A stretch of DNA of 64,000 bases from Actinomycetota bacterium (GTDB lineage Bacteria; Actinomycetota; Rubrobacteria; Rubrobacterales; Rubrobacteraceae): contig CADDYV010000014.1 of the NCBI GenBank assembly GCA_902810695.1, forward strand, positions 1 through 64,000. The letters are read 5' to 3'. Shown in pieces: positions 36,986 through 45,543 of this stretch (within the stretch, counting starts at the first letter, position 1; each line of letters begins with the position of its first letter). The notes under the pieces are model-generated. The model did no database searches. It was not told where the DNA came from and was given only the letters and a program-made list of their open reading frames with translations. Made by a program: the position numbers and the translations under genes.

Positions 36986-37066
36986 TCAGCTTTCAGCCGT
37001 TAGCCGTCAGCAAGGTTATTAATGGTCGAGATAGAGGTCTCCCAAAAGCCGGCGGCTGAAAGCTGA
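36986..37066. repeat. inverted repeat element after ybdK-like gene
   Basis: TCAGCTTTCAGCCG (36986-36999) pairs exactly with CGGCTGAAAGCTGA (37053-37066) across 53 bases. The flanking text (CAGCCGTTAGCCGTCAGC, GACTGCTGATAGCTAACAAGCTG) is rich in the AGCTGA/TCAGC words typical of small dispersed intergenic repeats. It lies between convergent genes and could act as a terminator. Confidence 0.6.
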
Positions 37067-37101
37067 CTGCTGATAGCTAACAAGCTGAAATGCTGGCCGC
37101 T

Positions 37102-37383
37102 CTACTCCTCGAACCCGAGCGACCACACTCTATCGAGGTCATAGTTGGAGTAGGTGCGGAAGGCGACCATCGTCTCGGTGCGGGCAACTCCAGGGACCTG
37201 GGCTATCTTCTCCGGTACTATTTCGGCGAGCTTCTCGAAGTCGGAGATGCGGACCATGACCACGATGTCGTAAGGGCCTGTAACGGAGTAGGCTTCCGTA
37301 ACACCTTCTATGTCCAGCATGGCCTGGGCCGCCTCCTGAACCCTCTCCCCTTCTGTCGTGACGAGCACTACCGCCGTTACCAC
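37102..37383 (-). CDS. stand-alone Lrp/AsnC ligand-binding (RAM) domain protein
   Basis: A 93-residue protein with the ferredoxin-like RAM fold of Lrp/AsnC regulators (VTAVVLVTTEGERVQEAAQAML, GPYDIVVMVRISDFEKLAEIV, VARTETMVAFRTY) but no DNA-binding helix-turn-helix. Such small proteins bind amino acids and may modulate full-length Lrp partners. GTG start at 37383 with AGGAGG five bases upstream. It follows the membrane-anchored unknown by nine bases. Confidence 0.85.
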   Translation of the reverse strand: MVTAVVLVTTEGERVQEAAQAMLDIEGVTEAYSVTGPYDIVVMVRISDFEKLAEIVPEKIAQVPGVARTETMVAFRTYSNYDLDRVWSLGFEE

Positions 37384-37392
37384 GCTCTCCTC

Positions 37393-38379
37393 CTACATCC
37401 CGAAGGTAACAGTTCCCGTCAGGGTGTTGTTCCTGGTGTACTTCTCGTATTTTACAGGCCCAACCTTGACGCTGACCTTGGCGGACTCGTTTAGCTCGCC
37501 GGGGCTGAAACCCTTGATCTTTACCGTGGCGGACCTTTTCGGCTTCATCTCCTGTATCGTCGCAGCCTGCGACTGGCGTTCGGCCTTCGTGTTCATGACG
37601 ACCTCCACCGGCACGTTGGTCTCCGTCGCGTCGCCCCCGTTGGTCACGGTAACGCCGAAAACCGGCGTCTCCGAGCCGGTCAGGGTTACGTTTCCGCCCT
37701 GGTAGAGCGTCTGGCCTCCGATCTTGACGCCGGAGACCTCTACGCCGTGCAGGACGTTGGGGTTACTCTCAGAGGCGTAGCTACTCGCCGAAGAGCTGAC
37801 CTTGAAGCCCAGAGCACTGTAGTCCATAAACGGACGAGGCTGGTAGAGGTTGCTCCGGTCCTCGTCGAGCTGGCCGCTCTTCTCCAGGGCGTCCTTCGTA
37901 GCCGGTATGTAGTGCTCGGCGATGATCGCGTCGCTCAACCTGTAGCTCGCCACGGACCTGGAGAGCTGCTGCCTGAAGCCACTGGCGTCCCCGGAGGCGG
38001 CCTGCTCCAGGTTCTCGGTAGCTGTCGCCCGGATTCCCAGAGCACTCTCCATGTAGTGGTGGGCTTCCTTGAACTCTTTGGGGACCGCCTCGTCGTCGAG
38101 CGTCCGCCGGTAGAGACTCTGGGAGTGATTCGCCACTCGCTTCAGCGCCTTCTGGTTGATCTTCGCCGGGTTTCCGCCCGCTTTCTGCAAGATGCTCTCG
38201 AGATCCCGGTTTCCGGTGCTCGCCGAGTCGGTGAGGATGGAGTCCGAGGTGGTTACATACTTGCGCACCTGGGTCGCCTGCTGGTTGGCGATGCACCCGC
38301 GGGCGACGAAGATAATAAAGGCGAATATGAGTAGCAGAACCAGGATGGAGCCCAGCATGGTCAGCCAGGGCGGTAGCAC
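37393..38379 (-). CDS. membrane-anchored extracytoplasmic protein of unknown function
   Basis: Not recognised. The frame encodes a strongly basic region (ARKARRQNRQPGKHRRRR), one membrane helix (MLGSILVLLLIFAFIIFVA), a helical extracytoplasmic part of about 180 residues, and a beta-rich C-terminal third (GQTLYQGGNVTLTGSETP, SATVKIKGFSPGEL) like a CARDB/Ig-type fold. The 5' end is unresolved: the frame runs back into the tRNA gene, where GFESPLAH is just translated tRNA. GTG 38379 is the first usual start outside it; GGGGAGG at about 38465 hints at a start near 38457, using a rare codon, which would include the basic region. Confidence 0.6.
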   Translation of the reverse strand: MLPPWLTMLGSILVLLLIFAFIIFVARGCIANQQATQVRKYVTTSDSILTDSASTGNRDLESILQKAGGNPAKINQKALKRVANHSQSLYRRTLDDEAVPKEFKEAHHYMESALGIRATATENLEQAASGDASGFRQQLSRSVASYRLSDAIIAEHYIPATKDALEKSGQLDEDRSNLYQPRPFMDYSALGFKVSSSASSYASESNPNVLHGVEVSGVKIGGQTLYQGGNVTLTGSETPVFGVTVTNGGDATETNVPVEVVMNTKAERQSQAATIQEMKPKRSATVKIKGFSPGELNESAKVSVKVGPVKYEKYTRNNTLTGTVTFGM

Positions 38380-38476
38380 CCTCCTGCGCCGGTGTTTTCC
38401 AGGCTGCCGATTCTGGCGCCGGGCTTTGCGCGCTGGCCTGTGGCCCCTACGCTCTACGAAGACCTCCCCTGCACTG

Positions 38477-38560
38477 TGGGCGAGGGGGGACTCGAACCCC
38501 CACGGCCTCTCGGCCACTAGACCCTGAACCTAGCGCGTCTACCAATTCCGCCACTCGCCC
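38477..38560 (-). tRNA. tRNA-Leu (CAG)
   Basis: An 84-base class II tRNA on the minus strand. Acceptor arms GGGCGAG/CTCGCCC pair, with discriminator A; D-loop AATTGGTAGA; anticodon stem CTAGG/TCTAG with loop TTCAGGG, so anticodon CAG; a long variable arm (GTGGCCGAGAGGCCG) and T-arm GGGGGTTCGAGTCCCCC. CCA is not encoded. A TACAAT box on the minus strand at 38585-38590 lies 24 bases upstream. It diverges from the kinase operon. Confidence 0.95.
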
Positions 38561-38653
38561 GTGACAAGTCCAGAACCCTGCGAGATTGTATCAAGGTAGC
38601 GGCCCGACGGCTACGGGTTGAGGCAAGGTATCAAAACCCTTGTAGATAAGCTA

Positions 38654-38659
38654 TACAAT
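38654..38659 (+). promoter_or_regulatory. -10 box before the kinase operon
   Basis: TACAAT nine bases before ATG 38669, with no ribosome site between; fits a leaderless transcript for the whole envelope-signalling operon. No clear -35. Confidence 0.4.
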
Positions 38660-38668
38660 ACACCGGTA

Positions 38669-40225
38669 ATGGCCGAGGCAAGGGTTATCGAGGGCCAGGG
38701 ACGCTACGCGCTCTCCGAGATGATCGGGCGCGGCGGTTTCGCGACCGTCTGGCGAGCAAAGCCGCTGGGCGGCGGCAGGGATGTCGCGATCAAGGTTATC
38801 CCCGTTTACAGCGCCGCCGAACGCTCGCGCGCCTTGCGGGAGGGCCAGATCGCCGAGGGCCTGCGACACCCCAACATCGTCGAGACCCTGGAGGTCATCC
38901 CCGGAGATCTGGAGGTCTACCTGGTAACGGAGTACGTCCACGGGATGCCTCTGGATGAAGCTGCTAAAGGCTACGACATAGCCCAGATCGTGGACGCCCT
39001 CTCGCAGATCCTGGAAGCCCTCTCTTACGCCCACGATCAGGGCATCATCCACCGCGACATAAAGCCGCAAAACGCCCTGGTAGACAAGCGGGGCACGGTG
39101 AAGCTCACGGACTTCGGGATAGCCTACCGGGCCGGAGACACGCGCCTGACGCGCGTGGGATACGCCGTCGGGACGCCCGGCTACATGGCGCCGGAGATCA
39201 TGGGCTCCTCCACCGATCCCAGCGAGCTTACCGACATCTACGCCGTCGGGGCTACGGCCCGCACCCTGCTCGCCAACCATCCGCAGGAGCCGCCTCCGCG
39301 CCTCAAGGAGTTCGTAGACCGGGCGACCTCCCCCAACCCGGCCCACCGGCCCCAGAGCGCCCGCGAAGCCCTCAGGCTGCTGACCGGGCGCCGGGAACCC
39401 CTCGTGAAGCTCCCTTCCCTACCTTCCGGCGGGCGCCTCGTCTCCGAAGCGTACTCCGAGCGTGTGCTGCGCGGAGCCAACGGCCTCGTCGCGGGCTGGC
39501 TCGGCTACTACTCGGCGGAGCTTCTCCTGAACGGCGCCGCCTCTATGGGAATTGCCGCGGGGTTGGCGGTTCTGGGCTACCTTCTGCCCCGCCTCGGCGC
39601 TCTGGGTGTGATAATCGCTCTGGCGGTGGCACTCTTCCAGAGCCACCTCGGTCTCGGGCTCGTAGGGCTTTTGCCCGCCATCGGGGTACTCTGGATCGCC
39701 GCGAGCAGCGCGAGCTGGAGCGTGGGCAGGCTTCCCCTGGGGCCCGTGCTCGCCGTGCCGCTCTCTGCGGCGGGGCTCGGGGCGGGGCTGCCGCTCCTTT
39801 TCGGGGCGCTCATGCGGCCCCTGGGGGCGGCGCTCTCGGCGGCTGCCGGAGCCGCGGCGCTCGTCGCCTACGAGCTTACCGTCGGCGACGGTACGATTCC
39901 CTACGTCGGCATCACCCTCCAGAAGCTGCCATTGACATCGGGGCCGGGACAGCTGTTCCAGTACGGAGAGGGAATCGTGCAAAGCTACCACCAGCCGGCT
40001 CTCATGGTCGCGCTGTGGGCGGCGATGGCTGCTGTAGTGTCGGTCGCTGAAAGGCTCGGGCAGTGGCTCGTCGGGCTCGTGTTCGCGGTCGGCGGGGGTG
40101 TGATCGGCTACGCGCTCCTCGTATCCGCCACTCCCGATGCTTTGAGCAGGGCGATGGCGTCTTTGGGGTTCGCAGCTATAATGTATGGCATATTGAGGTA
40201 TCTCGGGTCTCGCGCGGGAAGGTAG
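38669..40225 (+). CDS. serine/threonine protein kinase with polytopic membrane C-terminus
   Basis: A 518-residue protein. The kinase domain fills about 1-250: IGRGGFATVWRAK (P-loop), DVAIKVI (Lys), HRDIKPQNALVD (catalytic loop) and LTDFGIAYR (DFG). After it come about eight to nine hydrophobic segments (LLNGAASMGIAAGLAVLGYLL, LGVIIALAVALF, and on to GFAAIMYGILRYLGSRAG) in place of the single helix and PASTA repeats of PknB. Start set at ATG 38669; the frame opens 51 bases earlier without support. First gene of the FHA/phosphatase/RodA/PBP/PknB operon, where PknA normally sits later. It likely senses a membrane signal; that is inference. Confidence 0.85.
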   Translation: MAEARVIEGQGRYALSEMIGRGGFATVWRAKPLGGGRDVAIKVIPVYSAAERSRALREGQIAEGLRHPNIVETLEVIPGDLEVYLVTEYVHGMPLDEAAKGYDIAQIVDALSQILEALSYAHDQGIIHRDIKPQNALVDKRGTVKLTDFGIAYRAGDTRLTRVGYAVGTPGYMAPEIMGSSTDPSELTDIYAVGATARTLLANHPQEPPPRLKEFVDRATSPNPAHRPQSAREALRLLTGRREPLVKLPSLPSGGRLVSEAYSERVLRGANGLVAGWLGYYSAELLLNGAASMGIAAGLAVLGYLLPRLGALGVIIALAVALFQSHLGLGLVGLLPAIGVLWIAASSASWSVGRLPLGPVLAVPLSAAGLGAGLPLLFGALMRPLGAALSAAAGAAALVAYELTVGDGTIPYVGITLQKLPLTSGPGQLFQYGEGIVQSYHQPALMVALWAAMAAVVSVAERLGQWLVGLVFAVGGGVIGYALLVSATPDALSRAMASLGFAAIMYGILRYLGSRAGR

Positions 40226-40228
40226 TTT

Positions 40229-41071
40229 TTGGGTTTTCTCAGGGTTATCGAAAAGAGGATGGAGTCGCTGGTCGAGGGCATGTTCGGGAAGGCTTTCCGG
40301 CGTCAGATCCACCCGGTCGAGATCGCCAAGGGTCTGACCAAGCAGATGGACGAGGGCCGGATGGTTTCGGTGTCGCGCACTTACGCGCCAAACGACTTCA
40401 CCGTCCACCTCTCCAAAGGAGACGCGGAGTCCATCCGTGCCTACCAGGACGCGCTGAAGGACGAGCTGACCCAGTACGTCTCGGCCCACGCCCAGGATAG
40501 AGACTACCACCTGATGACGCCGCCCAAGATCAAATTCGCCATCGAGGACACTCTACGCTACGGAGAGTTCGGCATCACCGCCAAGCTGACCGGGCCTTCC
40601 GACGGCTCGCGCGAGAAAGGCGCACCGCAGGACACCTCGGGGCAGACCCGCATCTTCCGCACCGAGAACGCCGAAGGAGGGGGCCAGGGCACCTCTGCGA
40701 TCTCCGAGGAGGAAGCCCGCAGGTACGGCCTGACGCGTGAGGTGATCCAGATTGTGGTGGCCGACAAAACCTATCCGCTCGAAGGTCAGGGACCGTGGAG
40801 CATCGGGCGTTCGCAGGAGAACGACGTGGTCATCTCCGACCCGAACGTCTCCCGGCGGCACGCGAGGATATCGCGGCAGGATAACGGCTTCGTCATCGAG
40901 GACCTCGGCTCGACCAACGGGACCATGCTCGACGGGGTGCCCATAGACCGCGAGCGGATAGACAACGGCGACGAGCTGACCTTCGGACAGACCACGGCCC
41001 GCTTCGTCCGGCGCAGCGAGACTTCCGGGGGAGCCTCGACCCGGTTCGACAGGAGCTCCGGGAGGCGCTAG
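40229..41071 (+). CDS. fhaA: FhaA: DUF3662 and FHA domain protein
   Basis: A 280-residue cytosolic adaptor. Residues 1-115 are the DUF3662 domain (RVIEKRMESLVEGMFGKAFRRQIHPVEIAKGL); a variable linker follows; the FHA domain is at about 175-270 (WSIGRSQENDVVISDPNVSRRHARI, DLGSTNGTMLDGVPI), binding phosphothreonine on kinases and MviN-type partners. TTG start at 40229, just after GGAAGG and three bases past the kinase stop. In mycobacteria FhaA controls peptidoglycan synthesis at the pole. Confidence 0.92.
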   Translation: MGFLRVIEKRMESLVEGMFGKAFRRQIHPVEIAKGLTKQMDEGRMVSVSRTYAPNDFTVHLSKGDAESIRAYQDALKDELTQYVSAHAQDRDYHLMTPPKIKFAIEDTLRYGEFGITAKLTGPSDGSREKGAPQDTSGQTRIFRTENAEGGGQGTSAISEEEARRYGLTREVIQIVVADKTYPLEGQGPWSIGRSQENDVVISDPNVSRRHARISRQDNGFVIEDLGSTNGTMLDGVPIDRERIDNGDELTFGQTTARFVRRSETSGGASTRFDRSSGRR

Positions 41072-41076
41072 AAGCC

Positions 41077-41556
41077 GTGGACCTCCAGATCCCCCTGCTG
41101 GCAGCTAAGGCTTTGCTTTTGCTGCTGCTCTTCGCCTTCATCTACGCGGTGGTGAGAAGGGGGATCGGGGATCTGCGCTCCATCCCCGACGACGAGCCCT
41201 ATCGGCCCGGCGCGCCGGCTCCGGCCAGAGAGGACCGTCACCGGATAATCTCCAAGGGCATCCCCGAGATGGTGGTAGAGAGCTCGGATATTCTGGCCCC
41301 CGACACCCGCTTCCCGATCGGGGACGGGACGATGAGCATCGGGCGATCTTCCTCGAGCGACGTGGTTCTGAAGAGCGACGACTACGTCTCGGGGCGGCAC
41401 GCCAGGATCACCCACCACGCGGACCTGCTCTACATAGAGGACCTGAACTCCACCAACGGGACTTTTGTGAATGACCGCAAGACAATCGGCGCGACGCCTC
41501 TGCGCTCTGGAGACACGGTAAGGATAGGCTCGACGATCTTCAGGTACGTGGAGTAA
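41077..41556 (+). CDS. fhaB: FhaB/FipA: membrane-anchored FHA protein
   Basis: A 159-residue protein: one N-terminal helix (LAAKALLLLLLFAFIYAVV), a short linker, and a C-terminal FHA domain with SIGRSSSSDVVLKSDDYVSGRHARI and DLNSTNGTFVNDRKT. GTG start with GGGAGG 12 bases upstream, five bases after fhaA. It recruits phosphorylated division or elongation proteins in actinobacteria. Confidence 0.9.
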   Translation: MDLQIPLLAAKALLLLLLFAFIYAVVRRGIGDLRSIPDDEPYRPGAPAPAREDRHRIISKGIPEMVVESSDILAPDTRFPIGDGTMSIGRSSSSDVVLKSDDYVSGRHARITHHADLLYIEDLNSTNGTFVNDRKTIGATPLRSGDTVRIGSTIFRYVE

Positions 41557-41559
41557 CGT

Positions 41560-42780
41560 TTGCTAGATATGATTTTCCTCGAACACTTTGGCATTACAGA
41601 CGCGGGCAAAGTCCGCCAGAACAACGAAGACTCCCTGCTTCTCGGCGAAGGGCGCGACCCGACGCTGTTCGCCGTCGCGGACGGTATCGGGGGCTTCGAG
41701 GCCGGGGAGGTCGCAAGCTCCATCGCCATCGAGGTGCTCAAAGGGATGGGCCCCGATGAATCCTTCGACTCGGCCATCCAGGAAGCGAACCGCCGCATCC
41801 TGGCCGCAGCCCGCGAGGACGAGAGACGCCAGGGCATGGGGACGACGGTCGTTGCCATGCGCTTCTCCGGCTCCCAGGAGCAGCCTGAAGCCGAGATCGC
41901 CCATGTCGGGGACTCAAGAGCATACCTTCTCCGGGACGGTAATCTGCGCCCCCTGACTGAAGACCATTCGCTGGTTGCCGAACTGGTCAAGAGCGGCGAC
42001 CTTACCCGCGATGAGGCCGCCGAACACCCGCAGAAAAACCTCATCACGCGCGCCCTCGGAGCCGAGGAAGAAGTCGAGGTGGACATCTCCACCCTTCCGG
42101 TCGGGGCAGGAGATACGATCCTCCTCTGCTCCGATGGCCTCTCGGATATGGTTTCTGAGGAGGAGATCCAGAGAATCCTGACCGAGTCCTCGGATGATCT
42201 GGAGAAAGCCGGGCGACGACTCGTTTCCGCCGCGCTCGAAGCCGGGGGGACGGATAACGTTACGGTCGTCGTCGCCAGCGTGCGGGAGCAGGAGGAAGCC
42301 CCCGCAGACCCGCCTCGCCGCGCAGAAGATACGACCGAGTTCGGCCCTATCGTGCCCGCGGCGGATCACGGTGGCCGCTCCAGCAATCGGAAGGTAAGCA
42401 CCGCTACCCGAGATCCCCAGAAGGCCCGGCGCGCCCGCAGCGAGGCGCGAAGGAGGCGCAGGAAGCGGGCCAGGCGCGTTGGACAGGCTCTGGCGGCTCT
42501 GGTAAGAGGGTTGGCGGCGCTCGTGGTGGTGGCGGCGCTGCTCTCGCCAATATACATCTGGGGCAACAGCCGGTACTATCTCAGCTTTCAGAACGGGGAG
42601 ATTATCGTCCACCAGGGGTTGCCATATACGGTTGGAGGGGTAAAGCTCAACAAAGTCTCTGAGCGGACGGGGCTCAAGAAGTCGCAGGTCAAAGGCCCGT
42701 ACCGCAACCAGATACAGAAACACAGGCTCTACACCAAAGATGAGGTAACGAAGATTTTGCGGGATCTCAGGAGGAGCTAG
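41560..42780 (+). CDS. pstP: PP2C-family serine/threonine phosphatase
   Basis: A 406-residue membrane phosphatase. Residues about 1-245 are the PPM/PP2C domain with VRQNNEDS, ADGIGGFEAGE, GDSRAYLLRDG, SDGLSDMV and GGTDNVTVVV, which supply the metal-binding Asp residues. An Arg-rich stretch (ARRARSEARRRRRKRARR) leads into one helix at about 310-330 and a 75-residue extracytoplasmic tail. It reverses PknB and partner phosphorylation. TTG start at 41560 is spaced six bases from GGAG; ATG 41569 is the alternative. Confidence 0.92.
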   Translation: MLDMIFLEHFGITDAGKVRQNNEDSLLLGEGRDPTLFAVADGIGGFEAGEVASSIAIEVLKGMGPDESFDSAIQEANRRILAAAREDERRQGMGTTVVAMRFSGSQEQPEAEIAHVGDSRAYLLRDGNLRPLTEDHSLVAELVKSGDLTRDEAAEHPQKNLITRALGAEEEVEVDISTLPVGAGDTILLCSDGLSDMVSEEEIQRILTESSDDLEKAGRRLVSAALEAGGTDNVTVVVASVREQEEAPADPPRRAEDTTEFGPIVPAADHGGRSSNRKVSTATRDPQKARRARSEARRRRRKRARRVGQALAALVRGLAALVVVAALLSPIYIWGNSRYYLSFQNGEIIVHQGLPYTVGGVKLNKVSERTGLKKSQVKGPYRNQIQKHRLYTKDEVTKILRDLRRS

Positions 42781-42785
42781 AGAAG

Positions 42786-44087
42786 GTGGCCCGACGCGCG
42801 ACGATCCCGCTGATCCTGGCCCTCCTGATAACGGCTTTAGGGTTCGCCACCCTCATCGTCGTACGCGGAGCGACGAGCCCGCCTCTTATCTACGGTGCTT
42901 CCTACGCCGGAATGCTCATCATAGTCTACATCGTGACCAGGGTCTGGCTGCCGCACGCCGACGCCCTGCTGCTAGCGGTAGTTGCGCTGCTTACCGGGAT
43001 CGGGCTGGTGATGATCTTCCGGCTGACCTACGACGTAAAGGGGATAGAGAACCTGGCGACCACGCAGGTGCTCTGGATCCTGATCGGGAGCGCGGTTTTG
43101 CTTTTTATAGTCCTCTTTTTCCGCAACTACGAGCGTCTCTTCGACTACAAGTACCTCTTCGCGCTGGCGGCGATAGTGTTCATGGCCTCAGTGGCGACTC
43201 CCCTGGGCTACGAGGTCAACGGGGCGAAGCTCTGGCTACACCTCGGTCCGGTCAGCATTCAGCCCTCGGAGTTCGCCCGCATCGCCCTCGTGATTTTCTA
43301 CGCTGGCTACCTCGCTGACAAGCGCGAGGTGATGGCCGCTACCAGCCGCAGCTTCCTCGGCATACAGCTTCCCGCCCTCAAGTACTTTGGACCGGTTGCG
43401 GCGGTGTGGGTGGCCTCCCTGGTTCTCCTGGTTCTGGAGAACGACCTGGGAGATAGCCTGCTCTTCTTCGCCGTACCGCTTTTGATGCTCTACGTGGCTA
43501 CGGGCCGGGCGGCGTATGTGATCCTGGGTGTGATCCTCTTCGCGATAGGCGCTCTCGCGGCGTACAACTTCGTCGGCCACGTTCAGCTAAGGGTCGAGGC
43601 CTGGCTCAATCCGTGGCCCCACGCCCAGCAGCAGTGCTGCTACCAAGTCGTCCAGAGCCTCTTCAACATCGCCGATGGCGGGATCACGGGTACGGGACTG
43701 GGCGCGGGCTTCTCGCAGACCATCCCCGAAGTCCAGACCGACTTCATCTTCGCGTCGGTAGCGAGCGAGTTCGGACTGCTCGGGGCGACTGTAGTGCTAC
43801 TTGCCTTCCTGGTCTTCGTCTACCGGGGGATAAAAATCTCCATGCTCGCCCAGGACCCCGCTTCCAAGCTCCTCGCCTTCGGCGTTACCGCCATGTTCGC
43901 CATCCAGACGCTCATCATCGTCGGCGGGGTTACCAAGGCGATACCGCTCACTGGTGTAACGCTGCCGTTTGTCTCCTACGGTGGTTCCTCGGTGGTGGGC
44001 AGCTTCGTCCTGACGGGGCTGCTCCTGGTCATCTCGGAGAAGGCCGGCAAAGCTTTTGGCAGCGAGTCCGCCTACAAGGGAGCCTAG
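42786..44087 (+). CDS. rodA: SEDS peptidoglycan glycosyltransferase RodA/FtsW
   Basis: A 433-residue protein with about ten to twelve helices. SEDS signatures: YEVNGAKLWLHLGPVSIQPSEFARIALV, ENDLGDSLLFFAVPLLMLYVATGR and TLPFVSYGGSSVVGSFVLTGLLL near the end. It polymerises lipid II into glycan strands with the class B PBP encoded next. GTG start with AGGAGG 11 bases upstream. The pair with pbpA and the FHA genes indicates the elongation-type enzyme, although FtsW is similar in sequence. Confidence 0.93.
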   Translation: MARRATIPLILALLITALGFATLIVVRGATSPPLIYGASYAGMLIIVYIVTRVWLPHADALLLAVVALLTGIGLVMIFRLTYDVKGIENLATTQVLWILIGSAVLLFIVLFFRNYERLFDYKYLFALAAIVFMASVATPLGYEVNGAKLWLHLGPVSIQPSEFARIALVIFYAGYLADKREVMAATSRSFLGIQLPALKYFGPVAAVWVASLVLLVLENDLGDSLLFFAVPLLMLYVATGRAAYVILGVILFAIGALAAYNFVGHVQLRVEAWLNPWPHAQQQCCYQVVQSLFNIADGGITGTGLGAGFSQTIPEVQTDFIFASVASEFGLLGATVVLLAFLVFVYRGIKISMLAQDPASKLLAFGVTAMFAIQTLIIVGGVTKAIPLTGVTLPFVSYGGSSVVGSFVLTGLLLVISEKAGKAFGSESAYKGA

Positions 44088-45515
44088 ATGAACAAGCACC
44101 TGCGGCGCATCTTCTACCTGTTCTCCGCCGGATTTGTCGCGCTGGTGGGGGTTCTCGCGTACTGGCAGGTCTACGCCAAGCAGTCCCTCGCCGACAACCC
44201 CAACAACGGCCTGCAGAGCCGCCGCGAGGTTCAGGCTCCGCGCGGCCTCATACTCGCTAACAACGGCCAGACCGTGCTGGCGAAGAGCGTCAAGAACGGC
44301 AGCGAGTACAAGCGGGTCTACCCTCAAGGGCCCCTGTACGCGAACGTGGTCGGCTACTGGAGCCAGAGATACGGGGCGACCGGCATGGAGCTCGGAGAGA
44401 ACAGCAACCTCTCGGCCACGGCGGAGCCCCGGACGCTCGACGAACTGATAAACCAGATGTCCGGCGGACCCCAGCCCGGCAACAACGTCGAGTTGACGCT
44501 GGACCCCAAGCTCCAGCGCCTCTCCTACAACCTGATAAAAAACAGCAGCAGTGGGCAGGGCTCGGTGGTCGCCCTCGACCCCAGAACCGGGGAGATCAAA
44601 GCCATGGTCTCCTACCCTTCCTACGACCCGAACAACATAGACAAGCGTTTCCCCCAGATCGAGAAAGACCCCAACCACCCGCTCCTCGACCGCGCCGCCC
44701 AGGGCCTCTACGTCCCCGGCTCCATAATGAAGACGATCACCGCCGCCGCGGCGCTGGAGAAGGGTGTGAAGCCCACAGATGTCTTCAACGACCCTGGCTC
44801 CTACTACCCGATGGGCGCGGGGTACGCCGTTACCAACTACAAGGGAGCCTCCTACGGAAACGTAACGTTCACCAAGGCGCTGGATCTCTCCATAAACGTC
44901 ATCTTCGCCAAGGTGGCTGTGGAGCACGTGGGCGCGAAGGCTCTCTACGACATGGCCCAGAAGTTCGGCTTCGGCGACACCTACGACCAGTTCCCGCTCC
45001 AGGTTACCCCCAGCAGCATGGGTCCTCCCCCGTCCAAGTGGGACAACAACTACCTAGCGACCGCCGCCTTCGGGCAGGCCCAGGTGCAGACCAACACCTT
45101 CGAGATGGCCCAGGTAGTCGGAGCCATCGCCAACGGCGGGGTCATGATGCAGCCGAGAATAGTCAAGGAAGTCCGCTCCCCAGAGGGCGTCATCCTGGAC
45201 AGACCCCATCCCAGCGTAAAGCGTCGCGTGCTCGACCCGCAGACGGATGAGACGCTGAACCAGATGTTGCGGAGCGTCGTGACGCAGGGAGACGCGGGCG
45301 GGGCCAAGATACCGGGAGTTGCAGTGGCGGGCAAGACGGGTACTGCCGAGACACCTTCGGGGGCTCCCAACGCCTGGTTTATCTCCTACGCGCCCGCCAA
45401 CAACCCCAGGATCGCGGTCGCCGTCCTGATCGAAAACGGGGGCGACAGCGAGACGCACGCCGTGCCGCTGGCGCAGAAGATAATGGCAGCCGCGCTTAAA
45501 GAAACTCAACACTAG
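44088..45515 (+). CDS. pbpA: class B penicillin-binding protein (PbpA type)
   Basis: A 475-residue transpeptidase. An N-terminal helix (IFYLFSAGFVALVGVLAYWQV) anchors it; a short dimerisation region (RRE, RGLILANNG) follows. Catalytic motifs: GSIMK (SxxK), SIN and KTGTAE in order. It crosslinks peptidoglycan outside the membrane with RodA. The ATG directly follows the rodA stop with no gap. Length and order match PbpA of mycobacteria. Confidence 0.93.
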   Translation: MNKHLRRIFYLFSAGFVALVGVLAYWQVYAKQSLADNPNNGLQSRREVQAPRGLILANNGQTVLAKSVKNGSEYKRVYPQGPLYANVVGYWSQRYGATGMELGENSNLSATAEPRTLDELINQMSGGPQPGNNVELTLDPKLQRLSYNLIKNSSSGQGSVVALDPRTGEIKAMVSYPSYDPNNIDKRFPQIEKDPNHPLLDRAAQGLYVPGSIMKTITAAAALEKGVKPTDVFNDPGSYYPMGAGYAVTNYKGASYGNVTFTKALDLSINVIFAKVAVEHVGAKALYDMAQKFGFGDTYDQFPLQVTPSSMGPPPSKWDNNYLATAAFGQAQVQTNTFEMAQVVGAIANGGVMMQPRIVKEVRSPEGVILDRPHPSVKRRVLDPQTDETLNQMLRSVVTQGDAGGAKIPGVAVAGKTGTAETPSGAPNAWFISYAPANNPRIAVAVLIENGGDSETHAVPLAQKIMAAALKETQH

Positions 45516-45528
45516 TTGGACCTGCCTG

Positions 45529-45534
45529 TATAAT
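45529..45534 (+). promoter_or_regulatory. -10 box before pknB
   Basis: A perfect TATAAT nine bases upstream of ATG 45544 and after the pbpA stop, with no ribosome site in between. It suggests that pknB also has its own leaderless transcript inside the operon. Confidence 0.45.
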
Positions 45535-45543
45535 GAGCCAAGC

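Noticed and set aside
43797-44927. Antisense frame (376 aa) over rodA/pbpA
   Set aside because: Shadow frame; both plus-strand genes have complete catalytic motifs.
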